From NCBI RefSeq assembly GCF_020520425.1, contig NC_079490.1:1178001-1242000 (forward strand): a DNA stretch of 64,000 nucleotides, read 5' to 3'. Below are positions 20,486 to 30,900 of this stretch, in pieces. Each line of letters begins with the position of its first letter. Within the stretch, counting starts at the first letter, position 1. The notes under the pieces were generated by a model, which saw only the letters and a list, made by a program, of their open reading frames with translations, was not told the DNA's origin and did not search any database. The position numbers were made by a program, and so were the translations under genes. This DNA is from Spinacia oleracea. Taxonomy: Eukaryota; Streptophyta; Magnoliopsida; Caryophyllales; Amaranthaceae.

Positions 20486-21955
20486 TTAGCAACTTCCAAA
20501 GTAACATGAGCAACCAATTGCACGCCATTTGCACTCCCCTGTGACTGCTCCGGAACTCCTACAACTTGCACGACACCTTCTATCACCGAAGAAAGACAAG
20601 CATCGTCTCCAACCAAAGTGAGTATGCGTCCACCATCCACAATGATGAGTGGCTTCTAATAGCTTTCGAGGAAACTCAACTGGTGTTCCGGATTCATCAG
20701 CAGGATTGTCACCGTTTACTCTGACGATGTCTGAGAAAATACAAAAAAATAAGTAGGGTGATGATAAAGGTCGCAAGTTGCGATAATACTCCCTCCGTAT
20801 TTATTTAAGAGATACACTTGGCCGGGCACGGGTATTAAGAAAAAGAATTGAATGAAATGAAATAATAAAGTAAGTGGGGTTGGATAGATATTTTAATAAT
20901 TAAACAAGTGGGGACCATGTCATTTTGGTGGGTGGGAGGTGGGGTGGGTTTATGAAATTATTTGTTTAATATGATGGTGGGTGATAGGGTAAATTAGATG
21001 TATTATTTAATTAGATGGTGGGGCTGATAAGTTACTAAAAATGGCAAGTGTATCTTTTAAATAAATACGGCCGGAAAAGGCAAGTGTATCCCTTAAATAA
21101 ATACGGAGGGAGTATTTAGTTGTCGCAATCTTACGTGTCGAAGTTTAATTGGTGCATATAGGCGCCACGTACGTAGGCTATGAATCATCATAATATTTTT
21201 ACTATCAATGCAAAATTTTTACTATGAAAATATGTAAATAAGGTAATCGGTATAAAGAAATAACCAAATTAGAATATTAAGATTTTCCTACCTTTATTTT
21301 AAACATGTATAATAAGATATATAAATTAAATATTTTAGATTCCAATTTAAATCATGACACATAAGCATGTCATGTCATCATTGTGACACGGCTTAGAGGT
21401 CGCATGTTGCGACCTTTATCATTTTCGAAATAAATATATCTTCATCACATAAGTCGATTCATCAACTCCACAAATTGTGTTTTCTCTGTAGGGTACTACC
21501 CCCATTTCAAAAAGATCTTTACAGTTACTATTTGCACAAACTCAAATGCAATATTTAACTACTAATATATCCAATTTTGTATGTAAAGTTTTGAAGTATA
21601 TATATAATAGTGAGAATTTACGGTCAAAGTTTTTATACGTTGGACACATTTTCCAAAGCGTAAAGAACTTTCAGAAACGGATGTAGTATTAATTAAGGTC
21701 ATGTTCTCTTCATCTGTTCTAATATTTTAGGAAAAACAAGTTCAGATTTTTAGATAAGTTCAAGCAAGTTTAGATAAGATAAGTTCAAGCAAGTTTAGAT
21801 AAAATAAGTTCAGAAAAAAATAAATGGAAATCAGATGAATAAAACGCATCATGGATATAATGCAAAACTATCAAGATTAACTTACCAATGCTTATAAGAA
21901 GGGTGAAAACGAGTAAGAGTGCCACTACATTAACCGAGTAATTTGATTTAGCCAT
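20486..21955 (-). CDS. Defensin-like secreted cysteine-rich peptide 2, 2 exons
   Basis: Exon 1 is 21886-21955 and exon 2 is 20486-20730, giving 104 residues with the same exon lengths and the same eight cysteine positions as gene 1. The signal peptide is MAKSNYSVNVVALLLVFTLL. Exon 2 is nearly identical to the paralogue from RCLSFFGDRRCRASC to the end. It differs sharply between LLE and the second cysteine (ATHHCGWWTHTHFGWRRC here, TNHLCGWFIHLHFSRTRC in gene 1). The intron holds a nested MITE pair absent from gene 1. A defensin-like fold is well supported; the target or receptor is unknown. Confidence 0.85.
20760..21422. mobile_element. MITE with TGATAAAGGTCGC ends, interrupted by a Stowaway MITE
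   Basis: Ends GATGATAAAGGTCGCAAGTT and CGCATGTTGCGACCTTTATC are inverted. A Stowaway element (20787-21114, ends CTCCCTCCGTATTTATTTAA) is inserted in it. Relatives are at 39510-39835 and 39941-40270. Confidence 0.75.
21494..21688. mobile_element. Stowaway-like MITE
   Basis: Ends CTACCCCCATTTCAAAAAG / TTTCAGAAACGGATGTAG, same family as 16035-16293 but in the intron of defensin-like gene 2. Confidence 0.7.
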
Positions 21956-22610
21956 CTTGATCTTTTCTTTCTCTAGTTTTGTGAGTTTATTTGTATGTAA
22001 ATAAGTTGAAATATCATGTGTATTTATAGATTTATTTTTTGACAAAATCATTAACTTGTAAGATGAGCATATATATGAAACTTTCGTCCCTCAATATATA
22101 TATATATATCATCCACTAATGGTAAATGGTTGAATATTTATCAGCCAAATTGGCAAGATTTTGATTTTTTCTATATATCTTATGTTCTTAGTATATTCTT
22201 CGTATTAATGTTCTAACAAAAATCAGAATTTGTAAAACTAAAGTTGATTTAATTTGTTTAATTGTTTCTTGTATACACTAGTGGCAACATGCAACTATCA
22301 AAAATTCAAAAGTAGTTGTTGATATAATCCTTTGTTTCCTGAATACTTGCAATAGTTTGACTGACACACTTGTCAAGGCACTAATGTAGCCACAATTATA
22401 TATTCTTAAGAATTTTTAAAAATTGATATTTGAAAAGTATACATTAAGATTAATCCAGCAACATATTACACAATAACATTTGATTTTTACATGTTAATAA
22501 ATAAAATTGATCAAAGTTAATGTATGAATAGTGCAAAAGTCCAGTGTTGCGAGTATTCTGAAACGAAGGGAGTACTAATACTCAGTTCTTGTTTGGTTGT
22601 TCTTTTCACC

Positions 22611-25190
22611 TTATTTGCTTATAGGAAGAAAATAAGTTAAGATGAGTTATGTTAAGTTCAGATAAAATAAGGGTTACTTCAAATACAAGTTATATCTAAA
22701 ATAAGTTTTTTTTAGGAAATAACTAAAATAAATTTTGGTTAGTTTAATTAGATAAATTCAGTTAAATTTAAATGAGATCAATAGATAACGTACCCTTATA
22801 TAAATTCATCTTGATTTTGGTTAGTTTAAGCAGTTCAGATAAATTCAGTTAAATTCAAATGAAATCAATAGAAAACGCGGACAACTTTTGTGTAAGACCG
22901 CCTTACCGAAAAAACCACTTTGATTGTTTAACTAATTAGTTTCAATGTTTAACTAATTAGTTCCATTGTTTAACTAATTGGTTCCAATACTTAACTAATT
23001 AGTTTCTGTGCTTAACTAATTGGTTTAATTGCTTAACTTATATTAAACTAATATAGTCTTTTGTGTAAGACCGCCTTATATGAAAATTTGTATTTATATA
23101 AATTAGATAATGCACCCTTATATAAATTCTTCTACTAATATAAGCTATTAATATATTTAGGTTGCGTAATTTGAATTTTGATTTCACCACATGAAGATGA
23201 CATGTATGAATGTATGATTCTTTCTCTAACAAAGATCTTGAACTTTTCAAAATTATTGCCAAGTACAAGTGAAGTACCACTCGATCAACCATTAATTTGA
23301 AACATAGGTTGACTATTACTTATTTCTACTAATGACATAATAAAACCCAAAAAGAAAAAGAAAAAGAAAAATCTAAACATTTTTTAAGTCTAAAAATTTA
23401 AATACTCCCTTCTTCTTGAGTGAACTCGCATGGAACATTGGCATAAACTAAGGATAAAATGAATCATTAAAGTGTTCATTATAATAAAGTCTAGGTTAGT
23501 TCAGGAAATATAAAGGTTATCCAAATTCAATTTACAACGGAAAAAGATTTTAACAAATTATGATACATGCAGATAAGTTTAATATAAATAAAATAAAAAT
23601 AACCCACCTACAACAGGTGAGTAGCTGTTTAAACCCCGATGCTATGAGAACTCAAAAAAAAATAAAAAAAAATAAGGTGAATTAAACTTGCATTAAAATA
23701 TTCCAGATAATTACATACACACAAAGTATAATATTTGCTTTTCAGGAAAAATACATCTGGATTAGACGAAATAATTCGAAAAAACAAAGTCCACGCAACA
23801 CCCTAATTCATAGGACTATTAAGTCGGGTCATCAGTCGATTACATATTAATTATAATTGGTTCTGGTCTAGTCGAATAATATTTTGTGAGGGGTCATTGT
23901 GGCCTGATTGAATGTGTTAATATTTTTTTCCCGAATCACTTTGGTTTTCAGCGGATGTCGGTCAGAACGGGTTAGTTTATCCTACTTATTCATAATGTAG
24001 AGTGGGGTGTAAAAAAGGACCAGATCCAAGTATCCAACCTATTTCACAAAACACGAAGTGACCCGATTTTTTTTTCACACATTCAATCCGCATGAGCATA
24101 ATGACCCATACAACTGCATTATCCAATTATATTAGTACCTATTATATCCGACCCGTAACCGGCCGATAACCTAATTTGACACCCTTTTGTACTGTGGGCA
24201 GCCCATATGTGACTAATGTGAGCCCAGCCCATATTGTAGAACCCTTGGGCCTATTGGGCTTATTCTGATCCAGAGTTCTTGTCTTCTTGGTACAGTTTAC
24301 ACAAAATATCTTAGCAATTCCACGTGTCACCATATTGCTCTTAGTGAGAAAAGGTACAAAAAGTGGGATGACTGGGAAAGTAATTTAATTAGTCAGCATC
24401 CAATAAAAAAAGGTCAAAAAGGTCAAAAAGGTAATTTAAATTATTAATATCTTAACTAACGTTACTCCCTCAATTGGGCCCACTTCCCCTTTCAGGAAGC
24501 ATCTAGAAAAAAAAGTGAATATCGTAATAGTATTATGCTAACGTTTATTATATGCTCACCACTCATCATCAATCTCACTAGATATTTGCACTACTTCAAT
24601 ATTTTATGCTTTTTTCAATGATTTTTTTAGCCTGGTGGTTAAGTTAAGATTGATTGTCTGTGTAATTGCGTATAATGTAGGTCACATATTTGAATTCCTT
24701 TTTACATATTTACAATATCTCTTAATTTGACTCGTTTGTTCGGAAAATAATTACATCACTTTAAATTCTTTGCGATTGATACAACGCTATTAATTCCAAA
24801 TTGTGGAGTAGTGCGGGGTATGTAATATTAAACGTCGGTATTGTGAACATGTTTATTGAGGCAAGTTAAAAGGACTTTACGTTATAACCTTTAATTGGTC
24901 AAGGTAAAACAGGTGAATAGTGCAAAAATCATAGTGAAACAATTATTTTAAAAGAGATAGACTTTACATAAATTCAAGAAATACACGTGCGTAAAGTACA
25001 TTAGTAGAGATGAAAATAAATCTTTTGGAGCATAATTCATATGTTGTTGTACTTTAATTTCATGAGTATTGAATACTTGTTTACAAATTATTGTAAGAGT
25101 CTGTGTCACACTTATTTAACTGTCAGACCATATGTCATGTCACTCACCCACTTTGCAAATCATTAAGCATAGTATAACAATTAAGTAAGG
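22611..25190. other. Gene-free, repeat-rich stretch
   Basis: Contains a Tourist-like remnant (22600-22860), the 22-bp array, a segment with several GCCCA/TGGGC motifs at 24195-24265 that resembles TCP site-II promoter elements but precedes no gene, and a SINE-like piece at 24628-24705 (CCTGGTGGTTAAG and GGTCACATATTTGAATTCC). No coding region is supported. Confidence 0.5.
22920..23040. repeat. Short tandem array, ~22-bp unit, 5 copies
   Basis: The unit is a variant of TGTTTAACTAATTAGTTCCA. The array is bracketed by two copies of TTTTGTGTAAGACCGCCTTA (22888 and about 23058), which suggests it lies inside a mobile element. Confidence 0.75.
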
Positions 25191-25198
25191 AGATGTTT

Positions 25199-26155
25199 GG
25201 TATGGCTTTTTTCTGGACCGGAAACGGATTCAAGTAACCATTACCGTTACTGAATGTTTGGTCAGAGTTATGGAGTAACGATTACCGTTATTTAGGGGTA
25301 ACCTATTCCTCCCCTTTGTTACTGGTCCAACCCTAGAGGTAACAGTTTCCATTCCTTTCTCTTAACAACACAGCCGCTCAACTCCTCTCTCTCTTCTCTC
25401 CTTCCCTTCTCCTTCCCCTCTCCATCTCTTACTATTTTGGTTTGAATATCTGACGTCTCTTCAGTGGTGTTCTTCTTCGTCTTCTTAGGCAATGATTGCA
25501 GCCTCCTTCTGTATCTTTGGTCCGATTTCTCGTCATCTCTTTGGTTCGAATTTCCTCCGTCATCTTTTTGCTAACTCCTTCTCCTCGTCGTCGTCGAATT
25601 TTATTTTGTCTATGTCACACTCATTCAATCACTCTTTTCCGACCATTGTTTTCTTGAAATTGGAACAATGAATTTTAATTGAGCATGTAATCAATTAAAT
25701 TTATATGTTAATTTTTTTAGAATTTAATTGTTTATGAGTTGTTGGGAAATTGAAATTATTGATTACAAATTGGTAATCCAAAAATTGGCAGGCTTTTGAT
25801 TGGTGATTATTTGGGAAAATGCATTTTTATGTAAACTACTGATTCTAATTGGAAAAATGAAATTACTGATAATTAAAAATTAGTAGTTTGATTAGTGTTC
25901 TGTTCTAAGTTGGGTGTTTTTATTCGTTAGTGTCAAATTCCGCTGTTGATGTTTGGCAGGCTGATTAAAAATTGGCAGGTTGATGCTTGCTTCCTGTACT
26001 TCTGCTGTTTGTCTACAAGTGAGAGAAACATAAATAAGTGATTCCTTTCCTAGAATATACCAAACAACCAATAACAGTAATAGTTAACATTACCTTTTCC
26101 CCTGCTTATTCGTTTCCATTCCACTCCCTTTCCAACATTCATACCAAACACCCCC
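25199..26155. mobile_element. PIF/Harbinger-type nonautonomous element, ~957 bp
   Basis: TAA flanks on both sides; ends GGAGATGTTTGGTATGG and CATACCAAACACCCCC are inverted. The interior includes a CT-rich tract. A shorter relative lies in a WD40-gene intron at about 49788-50075. Confidence 0.7.
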
Positions 26156-26288
26156 TAAGTGTAAAACAGTACGAAGTATTTGGTTTCAAGTGCAGTTAAA
26201 ATCCGAGTTAAATATTTATATTTGTTCTTACAGAGTTACAGATCCAAGATAAAAAAAGTGTTATCCATGCATAATCCTATGTTCAACA

Positions 26289-26680
26289 TAGACCTGGTTA
26301 ATGGACAGGGTAGTCCAATGGATATAGGGTTAGAGTCAAGTTAATAGGGCTTTTATTGGGCAGGGCTCTTATTGGACAGGGCCTTTATTGGACAGAGTCA
26401 TTATAGGGTCAAACTTATACTACAATTATTTTGAAAATTAAAATAGTAATGATACAAAAAATTACGTGTATAGCTTCGTATTTACTTGTACTTGCACATG
26501 GCTCTTTTGTTTTTCATTTTTCATTGCTCGTTTATTGACCCGCCCACTAATGACCCGCTATTGACCCGCGACCCACTTTTGACCCGCCCATTATCGACCC
26601 GCTAAAAATGACCCTTTCAATACCCGACCCTCTTTTGACCCGCACCGACCCTGACCCGCCCCGCCCGATAACCAGGTCTA
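26289..26680. mobile_element. hAT-type MITE with TAGACCTGGTTA ends
   Basis: Exact 8-bp duplication GTTCAACA (26281-26288 and 26681-26688). Ends TAGACCTGGTTAATGG and CCGATAACCAGGTCTA. Subterminal GACCCGC repeats. A related 137-bp element is at 33898-34034 and a truncated one begins near 36266. Confidence 0.85.
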
Positions 26681-26826
26681 GTTCAACACCGATCTATAAT
26701 GTATTCGATCACTTTAGCAAAAAATAAACTTTAACTATAATGCATACCATTAATTATTTTTTCATTATATTTATAACGTACTATCATAAACTATATTTTT
26801 TTTAATCATGGTTAGTATCATTCTAT

Positions 26827-27050
26827 CTTCTCCTATGTTCAACAATTGCTTTGGCAAAAATATCTATTTTACTCTTATATTCCATATTAGATGCAAATGT
26901 CATTTTTTCTTCTCCTATGTTCAACAATTGGCCGAATTGACAAAAATATCTATTAAAACTAGATAGATATTAGATGAAAACTGTTATAAATGATGTAAAT
27001 ATCATATTTTTCTTCCCATATGTTCAACCATTTGGCAAAAATATCTCTTA
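26827..27050 (+). promoter_or_regulatory. Three repeated units each with an exact Evening Element, upstream of JMJ30
   Basis: A unit of the form CCTATGTTCAACAATTG...CAAAAATATCT occurs three times, with AAAATATCT at 26857-26865, 26943-26951 and 27038-27046. AAAATATCT is the Evening Element bound by CCA1/LHY-type clock proteins. Function here is inferred from the motif and the identity of the downstream gene. Confidence 0.55.
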
Positions 27051-27100
27051 CAAAATAAGTAAAAGATAAATATAAACTGTTATAAGTATTCAGAATCGGA

Positions 27101-27716
27101 GTACTCCCTCCGTCTTAGAATACTCGAAACGGTTTGACTTTTTGCATTCTTTACATAATTAAATTTGATCCTATTTTATTTCAAATGAAAACAAATGTTG
27201 TTATATAATATATGGTTGACTTCATCTTAATATATATTTTCAAAATATTAATATTTTATACTCCCTCCATCTCTTTTTGTTTTTTACGTTATGTATTTTG
27301 CACGCGTTTTAACGACTAATTAATGTGCATTGAGATTCTTCTAAGTTTTTAGGTAAACGAGAAAAATTACGTTTATTTATAATGTTTTCACTTTTATCAA
27401 AATTCTGATATTGGGAAAATGACAAAAATTTAATGTCCCAATGGAAAAGTGTGAGAGATTAAATGACCCAATGAATTTAATTAGTTAAAATAATAATTGG
27501 ACACAAATTTTGATAGAATATTAAATTATTTATGTGATAATATAAAAGGAAATGTAAAGAATATTTTGGGACACCCAAAAAGGAAAACGTAAAAAACAAA
27601 AAGAGACAGAGGGAGTAAGTTTTTATAATATGTACTTAAAGATATTGGTGGTCAAAGTTGTGCATTGACGATCGTGTCCAGTCAAAACGTTGGGAGTGTT
27701 TCGGACGGAGGGAGTA
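27101..27716. mobile_element. Stowaway MITE with a second Stowaway MITE nested in it
   Basis: Outer ends CTCCCTCCGTCTTAGAATAC and TGTTTCGGACGGAGGGAG. Inner element 27259-27617 with ends CTCCCTCCATCTCTTTTTG and AAAAGAGACAGAGGGAG. It separates the distal Evening Elements from the JMJ30 gene by 616 bp. Confidence 0.85.
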
Positions 27717-27795
27717 AATATTAATAATTTTTTTTTATTAGAGATGATATATGACCCACTATGTTGAAGATATTTCCCAAAGTATCAAGAGCCCT

Positions 27796-27822
27796 AGATA
27801 TTTTCACCACCTTCTATTTATA
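27796..27822 (+). promoter_or_regulatory. Proximal Evening Element and TATA-like box of JMJ30
   Basis: AGATATTTT (27796-27804) is the exact reverse complement of the Evening Element, and a CTATTTATA box follows at 27814-27822. Both lie about 95-120 bp before the start codon. Confidence 0.5.
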
Positions 27823-27913
27823 GAACTATAACTATTTCTATTTTAGCTCACTCTACCAAACCGCAAAAAAACCTCCCTGTCTCTTCTCTTACCTCACCAC
27901 TTTTCCGGCGAAA

Positions 27914-30900
27914 ATGGGACTCACCGACGGCGGTATCGCAACACCCACACTGGACAGAGAAGCACCGGAAATTATCCACCGTGTCTCCGAGGAAGGCGGC
28001 GGTTACACATTCGCACGTATGGTGTCGGCGGCGGCAAGCGACGGCGACGCAACTGCAGCGGAGGTGGCGCGGGAGATTGCCTGGGAGCAGCTCCACAGTG
28101 GACCATGGCACTCAGTTCTTCCTATCTGGAGGGATGCTTATTCAATGGCGTGCCTCCACGTGGCGAAACACCATTTCGCCGGCGGTGACTTCCCGGAGAC
28201 GCTTAAGGTTTTGGATTTAGGGTTGATTATGGGTGGGTCCCTGTTGAGGATTGACTTGGAGAATGCTGTTGAGAAAGTTATGGCGGTTGCTGAGGAGAGA
28301 GAAAAGAGTAATAATAATGTTGGTGGTGATGGTGGGTTGTTGTTTTCTTCGGTTGAATTCAATGAAGATGAGGTGAGGTTCGTGTTTTCATTATTTTACC
28401 CCCTTTTTTTTAATGATCTAATTTTGATTCCAGTTTTTAATGATTCAGTGGTTTTTATTGGTCTGTAATGTATGTTTGATTTCATGTTTATTGGGAAATT
28501 TATGATGGGAAATTTGTAGAATTGAATTTGTAATTAGTGAATGTGTTTGATTGAGCTTCATTAATGAGTTTTCTGAATGATCTAATTTTGATTTCAGTTT
28601 TTAATGATTCAGTGGTTTTTATTGGTATGTAATGTATATTTGATTTCATGTTTCATTATTTGGGAAATTTGTGATGGAATTTTGTAGAATTGAATTTGTA
28701 ATTAGTAAATGTGTTTGATTGAGCTGCATTATTGAGTTTTCATCATGTTTTGGGGTTGAATTTACCTAATTAAAGTACCAATTATAATACTTGGTGTGAT
28801 TTTGATGATTATCTTTTGAGAGGGTTTTGTGTTGGATTTTTTTGAATCAATTTCTGGGTTAAGTGATTTGAATTTGAGAGGAATTGAATTGTATGAAAAC
28901 CAATTAATTCTTGACACGACCACGAGCTAAAACCACGAAAAAGCTCACTTAATTGAGTGCCAAAAAACATGGAGTACTAATCAAAGAAGAACAGGCTGCT
29001 GCACGCATTAGGGAGTTCCATGAAATACTAGATCTAGTAGATAGAAGTGAATGGAAGAAGAGGATCTTTGTGACTTTGTGTACTACCACCATGTATGAAT
29101 TCTTGGTTCACGTAGCCGACTTCATCCTTTTGGTTTAAGGGTCTGTTTTGTTCGACTTATAATGAGATAAGTTCAGATAACACAAGTCATTTAGACCGGA
29201 GCCTAAGGATTTGACATATTTTGTCTCTATAGTTTGGGTCATGAAAACTATCTCATACTTAAACCCTTGTGAAATGTGTGATGGCTAGTGTATAAAAAGG
29301 CGCGCCTAGGCTCTGAGGCGCAAGGCGATTGGAGCCAGTGCCTTTTATTGTCTAGGCGAGGCGCTTTCGATGAGGCGCACCTAAGGCGCAAAAAGGCGCA
29401 CCAAGGCGCACTTTGAGGCGCAAAAAGGCGCAAAAAAGGCGCACCTACCAAGGCACACACCATTTTTTCACTTTTTATTAGGGTGCCTCACTTCAATGAG
29501 GCGCACCGAGGCGCGCCTAAGGCGCTGGGAACCCCAAATCGCCTTGTTGCGCCTTGAGCCTTTTTATACATTGGTGATGGCATTTGCTGATAATAAAAGT
29601 CGGGAAAAGTTTAAATTTGAAGTTTTGTGTGTGTGTTTGCGCGCGCGTGTGTTGTGATTCTGTTTTTTTTGTTGATTAGAGAAACGTAGCTCAATTAGAG
29701 ACTAAAATTAATTGTTGATCATGCCTGGAATGGTAGGTTTTCCAGTTATTACCTACAAAATCACTGTCTTCGAAGCATGTTGCAAGGCGCTCTGAGTTGT
29801 CATTGGAAGGATTCCTTCGTGACTATTATATGTTGGGTTTGCCTGTTATTATCAGTGACTCGATGTCTCATTGGCCAGCTCGAGCTAGATGGAACAACAC
29901 GGATTACTTAAAGAAGGTTGCTGGAGGTCGTACAGTACCTGTCGAGGTGATTAGCTGATGAATTATTTCCTCTCAACTCTATTGATGGGCAAGTATACCT
30001 CTAGAGAACGATTCATTCTTTTAGCTTGTTTTGTTTCTGTTTACTACGTACTTTTTTTGCATTAAATTGGTTTTATGATCTAAATAGGCATTGACTCGTT
30101 GTTGCAATTACTTACTTTTGGTAAATGATGGCCTAAATTTTACCAGAAATGTCCTGTTTAACATCTGTCTTCGTTGCCAATCAACTCTATTGATGGGGAA
30201 GTATACCTCTAGAGAACGATTCATTCTTTTAGCTTGTTTTGTTTCTGTTTTCTACGTACTTGTTTGCATTAAATTGGTTTGATTATCTCAATAGGAATTG
30301 AATCGTTGTTGCAATTACTTACTTTGGGTAAATGATGGCCTAAATTTGCTGTCTCTCATTATGCTAAATTTGCTGACTCCCAACTCCCAGAAATTTCCTG
30401 TTTAAGACAAAGACATCTGGCTTCATTGCCTATTATTTGCATATACTCTTGTATTTAGGATTTTGGCCTTTGAATTTTCAGCAGTTATGCTAGTTCAAGT
30501 GTTGATTGTGTTCACTTTGTTGTGATCTGAAAATTGTTTATGTATTACAGATTAAGGAATAAGTAGGTTACAATCTGTACACAAACTAAGCTTGTTCTGG
30601 AATTTGTTTGATTATCTAAACAGGCATTGAGTCGTTGTTGCAATTACTTACTTTGGGTAAATGATGGCCTAAATTTTCCCGGAAATGTCCTGTTTAACCT
30701 CTGTCTTTGTTGCAAATCATTTGTGTACATTCTTGTATTTAGGACACCTTGGCCTTTGAATTTGCTCTTTTATGCTAGTTGAAGTGTTGATGAACTATGT
30801 TCACTTTGTGGCGCTCTGAATTTTTTTATGTATTTACAGATTAAGGAATAAGTAGGTTACAATCTGTACACACACTAAACTTGTTATGGAACATTTAATT

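Larger units (their letters stand above)
19970..22610. repeat. Segmental duplication, block B (contains defensin-like gene 2)
   Basis: The counterpart of 15180-18830. It carries its own private insertions: a SINE at 20041 and a nested MITE pair in the intron at about 20760-21422. Confidence 0.85.
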
